Shown here piece by piece: positions 28,604 to 37,579 of a stretch of 64,000 bases of DNA. How positions within the stretch are numbered: position 1 is the stretch's first letter; each line of letters opens with the position of its first letter. Source of the stretch: Sulfurimonas sp. Its GTDB lineage: Bacteria; Campylobacterota; Campylobacteria; Campylobacterales; Sulfurimonadaceae. The notes under the pieces are model-generated. The model was not told where the DNA came from, ran no database searches, and worked only from the letters and a program-made list of their open reading frames with translations. Position numbers and translations under genes: made by a program. The stretch spans positions 1 through 64,000 of the forward strand of contig NZ_JAQTLY010000001.1 of assembly GCF_028714655.1 (NCBI RefSeq), given 5' to 3'.

Positions 28604-29200
28604 TTACAGGCTGGCTTCGTGTTTTGCCAAATATTCGGCAACACCGTCAGTGTTGGCTTTCATGCCTTCATCGCCTTTTGCCCAGCCCGCAGGACAAACT
28701 TCGCCGTGCTCATCGGTAAAGTGCATAGCATCTACCATTCTTATCATCTCATCAATATTTCTTCCAAGCGGTAAGTCATTGATTACGGAGTGGCGAACTA
28801 CACCTTTGGCGTCAATCAAAAATGAGCCGCGAAGTGCAACCGATTCGCCGAAAAGTACATCATAATCTTTAGATATTTTTTTGTTTAAATCTGCAACTAA
28901 AGGAAATTTAACTCTGCCGATACCGCCTTTGTTTACGGGAGTTTCTCTCCATGCAAAGTGTGAAAATTGGCTATCGACGGAAACACCTATAACATTTACG
29001 CCGCGGCTTTTAAACTCTTCTATTCTGTGTGAAAAAGCAATAATTTCAGATGGACATACGAAAGTAAAGTCAAGCGGATAAAAAAATAGAACCGTACCTT
29101 TTTTGCCGAAATTTTCCGATAATTTGAAATTATCTACTATTGAACCGTCTGCTAAAACTGTTGTTGCCGTAAAATCCGGAGCGGGGTTTGTTACTAACAT
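28604..29200 (-). CDS. Typical 2-Cys peroxiredoxin (AhpC/TSA family)
   Basis: This thiol peroxidase reduces H2O2 and organic peroxides. The 198 residues contain the peroxidatic Cys in FTFVCPSEI near 50, the conserved Thr just before it, and the resolving Cys in GEVCPAGW near 170. A C-terminal tail follows as in the sensitive eukaryote-like Prx1 type. No AhpF is adjacent, so thioredoxin is the likely reductant. It is convergent with the helicase gene and divergent from metK, sharing the 29.2-29.39 kb promoter region. Confidence 0.93.
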   Translation of the reverse strand: MLVTNPAPDFTATTVLADGSIVDNFKLSENFGKKGTVLFFYPLDFTFVCPSEIIAFSHRIEEFKSRGVNVIGVSVDSQFSHFAWRETPVNKGGIGRVKFPLVADLNKKISKDYDVLFGESVALRGSFLIDAKGVVRHSVINDLPLGRNIDEMIRMVDAMHFTDEHGEVCPAGWAKGDEGMKANTDGVAEYLAKHEASL

Positions 29201-29386
29201 ATAAAGTCCTTAATTTTTTGATTAATTTGACATAATTCTAACAGAAAATCTATTAATTAAAATCAAATTATTTTAGATTGTAGTATACCTTAAGCAAGAA
29301 TCAAACTTTGAGGAGTTGTACACGATTTTTTGATATACTTTCGGTGATCTATGGAGCTAGACTCTGTATTTCAATAAGGAAAATCG
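29201..29386. promoter_or_regulatory. Divergent control region, peroxiredoxin and metK
   Basis: This AT-rich gap contains TTTTTTGATATACT (a likely -10 for metK near 29331-29337) and ends with an AAGGAAA ribosome site. I looked for a SAM riboswitch and saw no convincing one. Confidence 0.4.
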
Positions 29387-30559
29387 ATGACAAAAGAAGC
29401 AACTCCAAAAGAGTATATTTTTACTTCAGAGTCTGTAACAGAAGGGCACCCTGACAAGATGGCAGATCAAATCAGCGATGCGATTCTGGATTATATTATT
29501 GAACGAGATACTTTTGCACATGTTGCGTGCGAAACATTGGTATCAAATGGATTTTGTATAATAGCAGGCGAACTCAAAACTACGACATATGCACCGATGC
29601 AGGAGATTGTCCGCAAAGTTGTTCAAGAGATTGGCTATACTGATGCAACTTACGGGTTTGACTACCGTTCTGCAGCTGTTTTAAATGCCGTCGGGGAGCA
29701 ATCGCCGGATATAAATCAAGGAGTAAGCCTTGCGGGCGGTGAGATAGGAGCCGGAGATCAGGGTTTAATGTTCGGTTATGCATGCCGCGAAACGGATGTG
29801 CTTATGCCGCTTCCCATATATTTGGCTCACCGCCTAACTCAAAGGTTGGCAGAAGTTCGCAAAGAAGGGATTCTTCCGTATCTTCGTCCGGATGGTAAAG
29901 CACAAATAAGTATCAAGTATGTAGGCGATAAACCTGTTTTTGTAGATACAGTAGTCATATCAACCCAGCATGCACCGGATGTTTCTCAAGAGAAGATTCA
30001 TAAAGATGTCATCAGAGAGGTTATTAGATATGTTATTCCTGAGGGTATGATGGACGAGAGTACCAAGTTTCATATAAACCCGACAGGAAAATTTGTAATT
30101 GGCGGTCCTCAAGGTGATGCGGGACTAACCGGCAGAAAAATTATAGTAGATACATATGGCGGAAGTTGTCCTCACGGCGGCGGCGCATTTAGCGGTAAAG
30201 ACCCGACGAAAGTAGATAGAAGTGCCGCTTATGCGGCAAGACATGTAGCCAAAAATCTGGTTGCGTCCGGTGCATGCGACAGAGTTACAATACAAGTTTC
30301 ATATGCAATCGGTATCGTTCAGCCGATTTCAATTATGGTAGATACGCATAAAACAGGTAAAGTGGATGAGAAGAAGATTGAAGAGTGCGTAAAAGAGCTA
30401 TTTGATTTATCTCCAAAAGGAATTATAAAATCGCTAGACCTTCTTCGTCCTATATATAGAAAAACGGCAGCATACGGTCATTTTGGAAGAGAAGATGATG
30501 ATTTTACTTGGGAGAAAACAGATAGAGTCCAAGAAATCAGAGATTATCTGAAAATTTAA
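29387..30559 (+). CDS. metK: S-adenosylmethionine synthetase
   Basis: MetK forms S-adenosylmethionine from ATP and methionine. The 390 residues have the three-domain family layout. [16 protein letters not shown] lies near residues 20-35 with the catalytic His, [12 protein letters not shown] near 126, and the P-loop-like [22 protein letters not shown] near 265-285. It is a single-gene transcript as far as visible: the next gene is over 150 bp away. Confidence 0.98.
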   Translation: MTKEATPKEYIFTSESVTEGHPDKMADQISDAILDYIIERDTFAHVACETLVSNGFCIIAGELKTTTYAPMQEIVRKVVQEIGYTDATYGFDYRSAAVLNAVGEQSPDINQGVSLAGGEIGAGDQGLMFGYACRETDVLMPLPIYLAHRLTQRLAEVRKEGILPYLRPDGKAQISIKYVGDKPVFVDTVVISTQHAPDVSQEKIHKDVIREVIRYVIPEGMMDESTKFHINPTGKFVIGGPQGDAGLTGRKIIVDTYGGSCPHGGGAFSGKDPTKVDRSAAYAARHVAKNLVASGACDRVTIQVSYAIGIVQPISIMVDTHKTGKVDEKKIEECVKELFDLSPKGIIKSLDLLRPIYRKTAAYGHFGREDDDFTWEKTDRVQEIRDYLKI

Positions 30560-30560
30560 T

Positions 30561-30579
30561 AGTAATCATTATCAAATCC
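30561..30579. promoter_or_regulatory. Weak Fur-like palindrome upstream of ferredoxin
   Basis: TAGTAATCATTATCAAAT directly after the metK stop resembles half of a Fur box. The ferredoxin start is about 130 bp downstream, so a link is speculative. A hairpin AAATCC...GGATTT follows (about 30577-30600) and could end metK transcription. Confidence 0.25.
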
Positions 30580-30712
30580 CTCAATTACGGAGGATTTGTT
30601 ATGTAAAAAGTGTAACAAATTTATATTATTGCACCTGAATAAAAGATATTTTAGCTGTATTTAAAAATCTTTTGTTAAACTTACCCCGAAATTAAAAACT
30701 AGGAGAATCCTA

Positions 30713-30997
30713 ATGGCAGTAATTATTGGTGATACATGTATTAACTGTGGCGCTTGTATAGATGAGTGTCCGGTAGAAGCGATTGTAGACGAGGATGATA
30801 ACCCGACTGGTAATGATACTTACTATGTATATGGTAATAAATGTGTAGAGTGTGTCGGTCATCATGATGAGCCGGCTTGTGCTACTGCATGTCCGACTGA
30901 AGGATGTATTACATGGGATGTTGTAGGTGAAAGTCCGGCACATCGTGAAGACATTTCAGATGATATGCGTGGAATCGGCAAAGCCGTAGTAGCATAA
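30713..30997 (+). CDS. 2x[4Fe-4S] ferredoxin
   Basis: This is a small electron carrier of 94 residues. Cluster ligands are visible as CINCGACIDECPVEAI (residues 9-24). The second set is CVECVGHHDEPACATACP, whose eight-residue loop between Cys pairs is typical of the YfhL/Allochromatium-type ferredoxins. A C-terminal extension of about 25 residues follows. An AGGAG ribosome site precedes the ATG, and a clear terminator hairpin ends the unit. Its partner enzymes cannot be told from context. Confidence 0.95.
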   Translation: MAVIIGDTCINCGACIDECPVEAIVDEDDNPTGNDTYYVYGNKCVECVGHHDEPACATACPTEGCITWDVVGESPAHREDISDDMRGIGKAVVA

Positions 30998-31008
30998 TTT
31001 TTTTATAA

Positions 31009-31037
31009 AACCACAAAGAGTAAAACGCTTTGTGGTT
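31009..31037 (+). terminator. Rho-independent terminator after ferredoxin
   Basis: AACCACAAAG (31009-31018) pairs perfectly with CTTTGTGGTT (31028-31037) around a 9-base loop and is followed by a T-rich stretch, TCTTTCTT. Confidence 0.85.
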
Positions 31038-31099
31038 CTTTCTTACTCTCTTTAATCAATAATTTTTCTCATTTCAACTTAAAACAGACTCTTTTTGGA

Positions 31100-31105
31100 T
31101 ACAAT
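31100..31105 (+). promoter_or_regulatory. Probable -10 element for ndk
   Basis: TACAAT within TTTTTGGATACAATTCC gives an extended -10, 35 bases upstream of the ndk ATG. Confidence 0.5.
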
Positions 31106-31140
31106 TCCATCTTAATTTTATATACTTAATAGGAGATTTG

Positions 31141-31554
31141 ATGGAACGCACACTATCAATAATAAAACCAGACGCCGTTGCTAAAGGTGTTATCGGTAAA
31201 ATTTTAGATCGTTTTGAGAGTAATGGTCTTAAAATAGCAGCAACAAGAAAAATTCAACTTTCTCGTGCAGATGCAGAGGCTTTCTATGCAGTTCACTCTG
31301 AGAGATCTTTTTTCGGTGATTTAGTTGATTTTATGATTAGCGGTCCTGTTGTTGTTTCAGTACTAGAGGGTGAAAACGCAGTAATGAAAAACCGTAACCT
31401 AATGGGTGCAACAAATCCTAAAGAGGCTGAAGCAGGAACAATTCGTGCAGATTTCGCTGAAAATATAGATGCAAATGCAGTTCACGGAAGTGATTCTGCT
31501 GAAAATGCAGCTGTTGAAATCGCATTTTTCTTCTCCACGAGAGAAATCTCTTAA
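31141..31554 (+). CDS. ndk: Nucleoside diphosphate kinase
   Basis: Ndk balances NTP and dNTP pools through a phosphohistidine. The 137 residues begin [13 protein letters not shown] and include the active-site block [12 protein letters not shown] with the His near residue 116. The ATG at 31141 is preferred over a TTG one codon earlier because AGGAG lies at the right distance and the family begins with this Met. Confidence 0.97.
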   Translation: MERTLSIIKPDAVAKGVIGKILDRFESNGLKIAATRKIQLSRADAEAFYAVHSERSFFGDLVDFMISGPVVVSVLEGENAVMKNRNLMGATNPKEAEAGTIRADFAENIDANAVHGSDSAENAAVEIAFFFSTREIS

Positions 31555-31601
31555 TTTATGAAGAAAAAATTAGTAAAACTGCCTTATAACAGGTTGGCTT
31601 T

Positions 31602-31982
31602 ATGAAAGTAGTATTGCGAAAAGTAAATACTACTCCTTTAGACTTTGAAATTAAATCAAATGAAATAACTTTTAAAGGTTATTTACAGTATGATTCCGGC
31701 AAATTAATTTTGTTAAAAGCAAAATTAAGTGGAAAAATTGATGTAGATTGTGATATTTGCGCTGACGAGTTTAAGCTTGATGTTGATGAAGATGTAGAAT
31801 TTTTCATCTCTGACGGTATTTATGAAAAAAATGAAGACTCCTTATTGGATGTTGTGGAAGTGTTAAACTCTGTGGCAGATTTGGATGAGATTATGAATTC
31901 AGAGATAGAACTTATAAAGGGCGATTATAACATCTGTGAAAATTGTAAGAAGAGCGACGCCGCTTTTGAGGAAGCATTTTAA
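31602..31982 (+). CDS. yceD: YceD-family (DUF177) protein
   Basis: This is a 126-residue protein of the YceD family, found next to rpmF in many bacteria and linked to 23S rRNA accumulation. Visible features are LSGKIDVDCDICADEF with a CxxC pair near 50-53, an acidic VDEDVEFFISDG, and a second CxxC (CENCKK) near the end. The two CxxC pairs could bind a metal. It starts a yceD-rpmF-plsX-fabH arrangement that is widely conserved. Confidence 0.85.
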   Translation: MKVVLRKVNTTPLDFEIKSNEITFKGYLQYDSGKLILLKAKLSGKIDVDCDICADEFKLDVDEDVEFFISDGIYEKNEDSLLDVVEVLNSVADLDEIMNSEIELIKGDYNICENCKKSDAAFEEAF

Positions 31983-32003
31983 ATAGTGTTTTACCCGAAA
32001 AGG

Positions 32004-32145
32004 GGGCAAGCGTAGCAAGATGGGCTTTGCTCATATTGCGTTTTTAAACAATGCTTCTGCCTCGTAAGAGGCAAGACCAAAGTGCCCAAGCGGTTTATCC
32101 TCCTTGGTTGAGGGCAAGCGTAGCAAGATGGGCTTTGCTCATATT
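32004..32145 (+). repeat. 34-nt direct repeat in the rpmF leader
   Basis: A 34-base segment starting GGGCAAGCGTAGC and ending TTTGCTCATATT occurs identically at 32004-32037 and 32112-32145. Between them is a TGCCTC-GTAA-GAGGCA hairpin (32058-32073). The whole leader from yceD to rpmF (about 187 bp) has no gene. It could be a duplicated regulatory RNA segment for rpmF or a small inserted repeat. Confidence 0.8.
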
Positions 32146-32169
32146 AAACAAAAAAGAAAGGAATATATT

Positions 32170-32319
32170 ATGGCAGTACCAAAACGAAGAGTCTCTCATT
32201 CTCGCGCAGCGAAAAGAAGAACTCACTATAAAATCTCTTTAGCTCGTCCGGTTAAAGATAAAGATGGAACATACAAGCTTCCACACCATATTAACCCAAC
32301 TACCGGTGAGTATAAATAG
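32170..32319 (+). CDS. rpmF: 50S ribosomal protein L32
   Basis: This is a 49-residue ribosomal protein with the family start [20 protein letters not shown] and a basic body. The zinc-binding Cys pairs found in many L32 proteins are absent, so it is the Cys-free form. The ATG at 32170 is preceded by AAAGGAATATATT; longer upstream frames merely read the repeat leader. plsX begins 3 bp past its stop. Confidence 0.96.
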   Translation: MAVPKRRVSHSRAAKRRTHYKISLARPVKDKDGTYKLPHHINPTTGEYK

Positions 32320-32322
32320 TCA

Positions 32323-33321
32323 ATGGTAAAGATTGCTATTGATGCAATGGGCGGGGACTTCGGTCCTAAGCCAATTGTAGAAGGTTGTATTCAGGCTCTC
32401 AAGCAAAAAAATTTCATTCCTATTCTTGTAGGTAAAAAATCAGAAATTTTACCTCTGTTACCCAAGCGTTATAGAGATAAGATTTTTATAGTTGAAGCTG
32501 ATGATGTTATATCTATGGATGATGCAGCTACCGATGCGCTTAAAAGAAGTGAAAGTTCAATCTATAAAGCTATTGAATTAGTAAAAAATGGCGAAGCACA
32601 CGGTGTAGTTTCTGCCGGACACAGCGGAGCGACTATGACTTTGGCTACTCTTAGATTGGGACGCCTAAAGGGTGTTTTAAGACCCGCTCTTGTAGCGTTA
32701 ATGCCTACAAAAACCACTCGCAAGTCGGTAGTTCTGGATGTTGGGGCCAATGTTGACTCTAAAGCTGAACATTTAGCACAATTTGCCGTGATGGGCGGAT
32801 GCTATGCCGAAGACATGTTTAAAATTACTAATCCGTCTATAGGTCTTTTAGCAAACGGCGAAGAGAAAAGCAAGGGTAATGAAGTTACAAAAGCAGCATT
32901 CAAATTGCTTGACGGATATAAAGGCTTTAAGGGCAATGTTGAGGGTAGCGATATTTTTAATTCAAGCTGTGATGTAATAGTATGTGACGGCTTTGTCGGC
33001 AATTTGGTGCTAAAAGCATCAGAGGGAGTAGCCTCTACAATTAGCGGCTTGATTAAAGATTATATTAGAAAATCTCCTATTGCTATTACGGGAGCACTTT
33101 TGATGAGAAAAGTGTTTGTATTGCTTAAAAAACAGATGGATTATGCAGAGATAGGCGGTGCACCGCTTATCGGAATTAAAGGTTGCGCGATTGTAAGTCA
33201 CGGTAAAAGTGATCCAAAGGCAATTAAAAATGCGATTTTTCAAGCTATAAGCTATGTCGATACCGGTGTAAATGAACACATTATCCAAAGACTTGAAGCG
33301 TTAAAAAACAAGGAAAAATAA
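32323..33321 (+). CDS. plsX: Phosphate acyltransferase PlsX
   Basis: PlsX converts acyl-ACP to acyl-phosphate for phospholipid synthesis by PlsY. The 332 residues contain [20 protein letters not shown] at the start, [18 protein letters not shown] near 97-114 and [16 protein letters not shown] near 222. It is placed between rpmF and fabH as in many bacteria. The stop and the fabH start share a base (TAATG). Confidence 0.97.
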   Translation: MVKIAIDAMGGDFGPKPIVEGCIQALKQKNFIPILVGKKSEILPLLPKRYRDKIFIVEADDVISMDDAATDALKRSESSIYKAIELVKNGEAHGVVSAGHSGATMTLATLRLGRLKGVLRPALVALMPTKTTRKSVVLDVGANVDSKAEHLAQFAVMGGCYAEDMFKITNPSIGLLANGEEKSKGNEVTKAAFKLLDGYKGFKGNVEGSDIFNSSCDVIVCDGFVGNLVLKASEGVASTISGLIKDYIRKSPIAITGALLMRKVFVLLKKQMDYAEIGGAPLIGIKGCAIVSHGKSDPKAIKNAIFQAISYVDTGVNEHIIQRLEALKNKEK

Positions 33322-34325
33322 TGGCATATGCTGCATTTCGTTCTATAGGTGCTTATGCTCCTTGTAAAATACTTTCTAATGATGAGCTCTCTTCTATGGT
33401 CGACACATCGGATGAGTGGATAACCAAAAGAACGGGAATAAAAGAGCGCCGCATTGCAGAAGATGATGAATTTACAAGCGATATGGGTACTAAAGCTGCC
33501 CAAAAAGCAATTGAGCGAAGCGGTATAGATAAAAGCGAGATTGATATGGTGATATGTGCTACAATTTCGCCGGATTACTTTTGTATGCCCTCTACAGCGA
33601 CTATAATCTCTACAAAATTAGGTCTTGGAAATGTTACTGCTTTTGATATCTCTGCAGCTTGTACGGGTTTTGTCTATGTTTTATCAATAGCAAAAGCGTT
33701 TATAGAAGCAGGGATGAAAAAAAATGTTCTTATTATCGGTGCTGAAAAACTCTCAGCTATAACCGATTACACCGACAGAGGCACATGTATTCTTTTCGGT
33801 GACGGTGCCGGTGCTGCTGTAATTAGTGCAACTGACAATAAAAATGAAGCGATTATTGATGTTCATACCGGAGCCGACGGACAGTTTGCAGATTTGCTTA
33901 TGTCGCCAAACGGCGGAAGCGGTTCTGCTCATGACTCTCTTAATCAGGAAGCAACGAGTTGTTTTATGCAGATGAAAGGAAATGAAACTTTTAAAGTTGC
34001 CGTTAAAACTTTGACAAAAGATGTTGTAGATATTTTAAATGACAATAATATTGAGAGTTCCGACATCAAACATTTTGTACCGCATCAAGCAAACTTAAGA
34101 ATTATAAAAGCCGTCGGAGATGCACTAAAGCTAGAAGATGAGCAAGTAGTAATTACGGTTGAAAAATATGGAAATACATCAGGTGCTTCTATCCCGATGG
34201 CAATAAATGATATCTATGAAAATGGAATGTTAAAAGCAGGGGAACTTATGCTCCTAGATGCATTTGGGGGCGGACTGACATGGGGTTCTGCTCTAGTCCC
34301 ATTCTCACCGTTAGAAAAAAAATAA
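33321..34325 (+). CDS. fabH: 3-oxoacyl-ACP synthase III
   Basis: FabH starts fatty-acid synthesis by condensing acetyl-CoA with malonyl-ACP. The 334 residues have the catalytic Cys in [14 protein letters not shown] (about 113), the His in [11 protein letters not shown] (about 254) and the Asn in [10 protein letters not shown] (about 284), the complete Cys-His-Asn triad. It is co-transcribed and coupled with plsX. Confidence 0.97.
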   Translation: MAYAAFRSIGAYAPCKILSNDELSSMVDTSDEWITKRTGIKERRIAEDDEFTSDMGTKAAQKAIERSGIDKSEIDMVICATISPDYFCMPSTATIISTKLGLGNVTAFDISAACTGFVYVLSIAKAFIEAGMKKNVLIIGAEKLSAITDYTDRGTCILFGDGAGAAVISATDNKNEAIIDVHTGADGQFADLLMSPNGGSGSAHDSLNQEATSCFMQMKGNETFKVAVKTLTKDVVDILNDNNIESSDIKHFVPHQANLRIIKAVGDALKLEDEQVVITVEKYGNTSGASIPMAINDIYENGMLKAGELMLLDAFGGGLTWGSALVPFSPLEKK

Positions 34326-34345
34326 CTCTTTTGCCCGATTTCTTC

Positions 34346-34410
34346 GTTGAAATTGAGTAAATATTCGTCACTTACATTTAGTAAGCTCCTCACATTGACT
34401 AAATTTCGCC
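34346..34410. repeat. Long imperfect hairpin downstream of fabH
   Basis: Arms 34346-34375 and 34381-34410 are imperfectly inverted (about two thirds of positions pair) around CTTAC-ATTTA-GTAAG. The flanks carry a direct repeat: ACTCTTTTGCCCGATTT near 34325 and ACTCTTTTGTTCGATTT near 34445. It may be a mobile hairpin element rather than a simple terminator. Confidence 0.55.
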
Positions 34411-34468
34411 TTGAACTAGAACAAAATAGAGAATTTTTTAAGAAACTCTTTTGTTCGATTTAGAAGGT

Positions 34469-34553
34469 TAGATTGCCGCGCCTCCTGCGGAGGCTCGCAA
34501 TGACGGTCATTGCGAGAAGTTTGCGACGAAGCAATCTATATTTGTTCAGAGAG
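34469..34553. repeat. Palindromic intergenic repeat, ATTGC type, head-to-head pair (copy A3)
   Basis: AGATTGCCGCG...GGCTCGCAATGACGG meets an inverted unit GTCATTGCGAG...GAAGCAATCTA. Two hairpins in opposite orientation in this way resemble a REPIN. The outer flank TTTGTTCAGAGAGTT matches the flank of copy A1 in reverse complement. Confidence 0.85.
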
Positions 34554-34595
34554 TTTGATTATTTTAAATCACTTTTTTTTGCTATTGGTATAAAA

Positions 34596-35141
34596 TTAAA
34601 AGCGAATATTCGCTCCCGCATACCAAGTTTTCATATATTCCGATTCTAGATTAAAGTCTATTCCTGAAACATTAACCTTGTCATTGCCTGTTCCCATTAC
34701 AAATCTATATCCGGCTTCCAGTTCGATATTATTGATTACTTTTACAATTACACCGGCTTGTCCTCCGTAATTAATACCGCTTAGATTAATTTCGCCGTCA
34801 GTAAGACGAGTGTACCCAACTACCGGTCCGGCATACAGAGAGAATTGATCTTTAACTACAGGTAAAATAAAATCGTAAGCAAAAGAGAAAGAATAATTTG
34901 AATTAAAATTATCAACTCCGCCATCTACATAAGTATATGTTCCGGATATGCGAGAATTTTCGTAATAATGACCCAATGTAAATGAGTAGTGAGTATCATC
35001 CATATTGTCTCTTGTTGTTACTCCGAGAGCTGAAGTTTTTAATCTATAATCTGCATTCCCTGCAAAAAACCCAAAATAATCTTTGTTCTCAGCCGCCATT
35101 AATCCTGATACAAGCAATAAGCATAGTGCTATTTTCTTCAT
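34596..35141 (-). CDS. Small outer-membrane beta-barrel protein
   Basis: This is a 181-residue protein with a signal peptide cleaved after LMAA (about residue 17). It has a regular alternation of aromatic/hydrophobic strands and turns (YSFTLGHYYENSRISGTYTY, YSFSFAYDFILP, YAGPVVGYTRL) and a terminal strand ending WYAGANIRF with a C-terminal Phe, as in OmpA/OmpX-like eight-stranded barrels. Its function is unknown. It is monocistronic, with the 34.3-34.6 kb repeats on its 3' side. Confidence 0.78.
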   Translation of the reverse strand: MKKIALCLLLVSGLMAAENKDYFGFFAGNADYRLKTSALGVTTRDNMDDTHYSFTLGHYYENSRISGTYTYVDGGVDNFNSNYSFSFAYDFILPVVKDQFSLYAGPVVGYTRLTDGEINLSGINYGGQAGVIVKVINNIELEAGYRFVMGTGNDKVNVSGIDFNLESEYMKTWYAGANIRF

Positions 35142-35192
35142 TTCTTCACCTTTTTTAGTTAATTTAGATTATTTTATGATAAGTAGTCTTGT

Positions 35193-35564
35193 TTATTTAT
35201 TAAAATTTAAAGATTTGACAACTCTTGTGTAAAACTCTTCTTCATTTGGGAGATTTAGCTTTGCTTCTCTTAGCTTCTCTCCCCACATCGGGTTTGGAAA
35301 ATGGCTGTCGTCTTTAAATCTTGCCATTACATGTATGTGAACACGCGGAAGCATATTTGCAAATGACGCCATATTTATTTTAGTCGGGTTGTAGTAGCTT
35401 TTCATCTCAAACTCTATGATGTCGTAAACTTCCCAAAGTCTTGCACGCAAATCTTTTGGAACATCTCCCAACTCTTTATAAGGCTCTTTTGTAAAAATTT
35501 TTAGCCATGGAATTTCACTCGGCTCTTTTTCTATAAACAAGTCATTATCTTCATAAATAATCAT
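35193..35564 (-). CDS. HIT-family (histidine triad) hydrolase
   Basis: This is a 123-residue nucleotide-binding HIT protein. The triad region reads LPRVHIHVMARFKDDSHFPN near residues 83-102. Aligned with the HxHxH form, the first His is Arg, while the middle nucleophile His and the third His remain. The trailing RFKDD and FPNPMWG match bacterial Ap4A-hydrolase-like HIT proteins. I chose the ATG at 35564, preceded by AAAGAG; the frame upstream adds a basic stretch unlike the family. It lies downstream of the DEAD-box gene in the same direction but beyond a hairpin. Confidence 0.82.
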   Translation of the reverse strand: MIIYEDNDLFIEKEPSEIPWLKIFTKEPYKELGDVPKDLRARLWEVYDIIEFEMKSYYNPTKINMASFANMLPRVHIHVMARFKDDSHFPNPMWGEKLREAKLNLPNEEEFYTRVVKSLNFNK

Positions 35565-35640
35565 ATCGGCTCTTTTTTTGATTAAATTATATCGTTTTTT
35601 GAGGGTTTTAAATGGGGTCAAAAGTAGTTTGTATCACAGT

Positions 35641-35664
35641 AAACCCGAAATAAATTTCGGATTT
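35641..35664 (-). terminator. Hairpin terminator downstream of the DEAD-box helicase gene
   Basis: AAACCCGAAAT (35641-35651) and ATTTCGGATTT (35654-35664) form an 11-bp stem with one mismatch and a 2-base loop, just past the helicase stop on the minus strand. Confidence 0.6.
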
Positions 35665-35681
35665 GCAGTTTGTAGCAGTTT

Positions 35682-37325
35682 TTAGTCTCTAGTTCTATTA
35701 CGGTTTCTATCACCGCTTCCTGAGCGACTTCTTTCTCCGCCGCCGGCACCGCCGCTAGAGTTTGAGCCACGGTAACCGCCGCCGCTTGGACGACTGCTTC
35801 TATCACCGCCCTCACTTGAACGAGGTCTATCACCGCTTCCTGAGCGATTTCTGTCGCCGCTTCCAGAACGGTTTCTGTCACTGCTTCCGCTGCCTGAACG
35901 GCTTCTACCTCCGCGGAAGCCGCCGCGACCGCCTCTTGTATCTCTTCTTTTGTCTGCACGATCAAGAATAGCTGCCAATTTATCAGCCGGAATACCTATT
36001 GTATTTGGACCTTGAATAGTTTGTTTGTCTAAAATCATAGAAACTAGTTTAAACATAATCGTCTCTTCGTCTATATCTTCTTTTAGCATATCAAGAATTT
36101 GATGCGCTTCGTCATATATATGTTGCTCTTCTATGTTTGTGACAATAGATTTTAGATTGATTGCTCTTAAATCATTTTTGCTTGGAACAAATGCATGAGT
36201 CATTGTCGTTCCGACTTTTGTTTTGATTCTCTGCAACTCTTTAAACTCTAACGGAGTTAAAAGTGTAATCGCCTTGCCTTTTGTTCCTGCTCTTCCCGTT
36301 CTGCCTATACGGTGAACATAAGACTCCGGATCAAAAGGAATATGGTAATTAAAAACATGAGATATATTATCAACATGTATGCCGCGAGCCGCAACATCGG
36401 TAGCAACTAAAACTTTAACGCCGTTGTTTTTAAAGCCTTTGATTACAGTTTCTCTTTGTCTCTGTTCCATATCTCCGTGAAGACCGTTTGCCAGGTATCC
36501 TGCGCTTGAGAGAACATTTGAGAGTCTGTCTACTTCGCTTTTTGTTCTACAAAATACTATCGATTTTTTGCTTTTTTCAGAATCCATCAGACGAATAATA
36601 GCGTCATCTCTCTCACTCTCTTCGATTACATAGTACTCTTGGTTAATGTCCGTATTTGTAGTTTCACCTTTTGTGATACTTACAAATTCCGGATTATCTA
36701 AAATTCTCTCAGCAAGAAGTTTGATAGGTTTTGGCATAGTAGCCGAGAAGAGAAGTGTTTGACGGTTTGACGGAAGGTATGAGAAGATTTCATTGATATC
36801 ATCCAAAAATCCCATATCAAGCATCTCATCTGCCTCATCAAGCACAACAACACTTGGAGCAAAATCTTTTAGGAGGTTCTTTTTAAGTATGTCTAAAAGT
36901 CTTCCCGGAGTTGCAACAACAACGCTCGCACCTCTTTGGATAAGGTCAATCTGTCTGTTGTAAGAGCTTCCGCCGTATACCGTTACCGTTTTAGCACCGA
37001 TATTTCTTCCGTACTTGAATAATTCATCGCTTACTTGAGTTGCAAGCTCGCGTGTAGGAGTTATAACTAAAATCCCGACACCGTCTCTTGTGTCTATGTT
37101 GTTAAGTGCAGGAAGACCGAAAGCCGCCGTTTTGCCAGTACCCGTATGCGCTTGACCTACTATATCGCGACCTGCCAAGATAAACGGTATTGCCGCTGCT
37201 TGAATCGGGCTTGGAACAGTAAATCCGGCATCTTTAATACTTTGAAGTATCTCTCTTTTCAATCCTAAATCATCAAATGTGATTACTTTTTCGTTTGTGT
37301 TTGTTTGTGCATTTTCTTGCATCAT
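35682..37325 (-). CDS. deaD: DEAD-box ATP-dependent RNA helicase
   Basis: This 547-residue cytoplasmic RNA helicase probably serves ribosome assembly or RNA decay, especially in the cold. Motifs are Q (FDDLGL...PSPIQ), I (AHTGTGKTAAFG, about 56), Ia (TPTRELA), II (VLDEADEMLDMG), III (FSATM) and VI (YVHRIGRTGRAG). The last about 90 residues are low-complexity RGG/SGSGDR repeats (GGRGGFRGGRSRSGSG and several DRNRSGSG units), a flexible RNA-binding tail. A TATAAT-like -10 lies about 75 bp upstream, and the leader has a CATGTCA/TGACATG hairpin. Confidence 0.95.
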   Translation of the reverse strand: MMQENAQTNTNEKVITFDDLGLKREILQSIKDAGFTVPSPIQAAAIPFILAGRDIVGQAHTGTGKTAAFGLPALNNIDTRDGVGILVITPTRELATQVSDELFKYGRNIGAKTVTVYGGSSYNRQIDLIQRGASVVVATPGRLLDILKKNLLKDFAPSVVVLDEADEMLDMGFLDDINEIFSYLPSNRQTLLFSATMPKPIKLLAERILDNPEFVSITKGETTNTDINQEYYVIEESERDDAIIRLMDSEKSKKSIVFCRTKSEVDRLSNVLSSAGYLANGLHGDMEQRQRETVIKGFKNNGVKVLVATDVAARGIHVDNISHVFNYHIPFDPESYVHRIGRTGRAGTKGKAITLLTPLEFKELQRIKTKVGTTMTHAFVPSKNDLRAINLKSIVTNIEEQHIYDEAHQILDMLKEDIDEETIMFKLVSMILDKQTIQGPNTIGIPADKLAAILDRADKRRDTRGGRGGFRGGRSRSGSGSSDRNRSGSGDRNRSGSGDRPRSSEGGDRSSRPSGGGYRGSNSSGGAGGGERSRSGSGDRNRNRTRD

Positions 37326-37352
37326 TTTCCTTTAAGTAGGAGATGATACAAG

Positions 37353-37402
37353 CATGTCACTAATGACATGGCACCTTCCCCTAAAATATTTGGCGAATTA
37401 TA
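37353..37402 (-). promoter_or_regulatory. deaD promoter and leader hairpin
   Basis: On the minus strand GGGTATAAT (TATAAT at 37402-37397) is followed by a leader containing CATGTCA-CTAA-TGACATG (37370-37353). The hairpin lies about 28 bases from the deaD start and could modulate translation. Confidence 0.45.
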
Positions 37403-37483
37403 CCCAAATATATTGGACTTTTAATTTAAATAAATCATATTTATAATTATTTAAGTTTATATTGTGTAGAAAAGGGATTTAAA

Positions 37484-37546
37484 ATGCCTTTGTTAAATGG
37501 TGATTTTGGGGTTATTGAGAGAGACGGTAAATTATTGAATTTTTAG
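37484..37546 (+). CDS. Possible 20-residue small ORF
   Basis: An AAAAGGGA ribosome site lies 6 bases before an ATG opening a 20-codon frame (M-P-L-L-N-G-D-F...), ending TAG. No family is recognised. It lies just upstream of the 70-residue gene and may be a leader peptide, a remnant or chance. Confidence 0.25.
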   Translation: MPLLNGDFGVIERDGKLLNF

Positions 37547-37579
37547 ATATTATTATAAAAATAAAGGAATTATTTAATT

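Noticed and set aside
28604-29200. Peroxiredoxin as part of the iron/Fur island
   Set aside because: It is 10 kb away with no Fur-like box I could align; a peroxide role needs no link to the island.
29201-29386. SAM riboswitch upstream of metK
   Set aside because: No recognisable SAM-I/II/III core or long terminator-antiterminator pair; only promoter-like sequence is visible.
32051-32242. 63-codon frame across the rpmF leader
   Set aside because: It reads through the direct repeat and then rpmF in the wrong frame, with no ribosome site and no family match.
35618-35965. Ala/Glu/Val-rich open frame of 115 codons on the minus strand
   Set aside because: It is the DEAD-box helicase RG-rich tail read in another frame; the repetitive codons keep the frame open. 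No independent ribosome site or family match.
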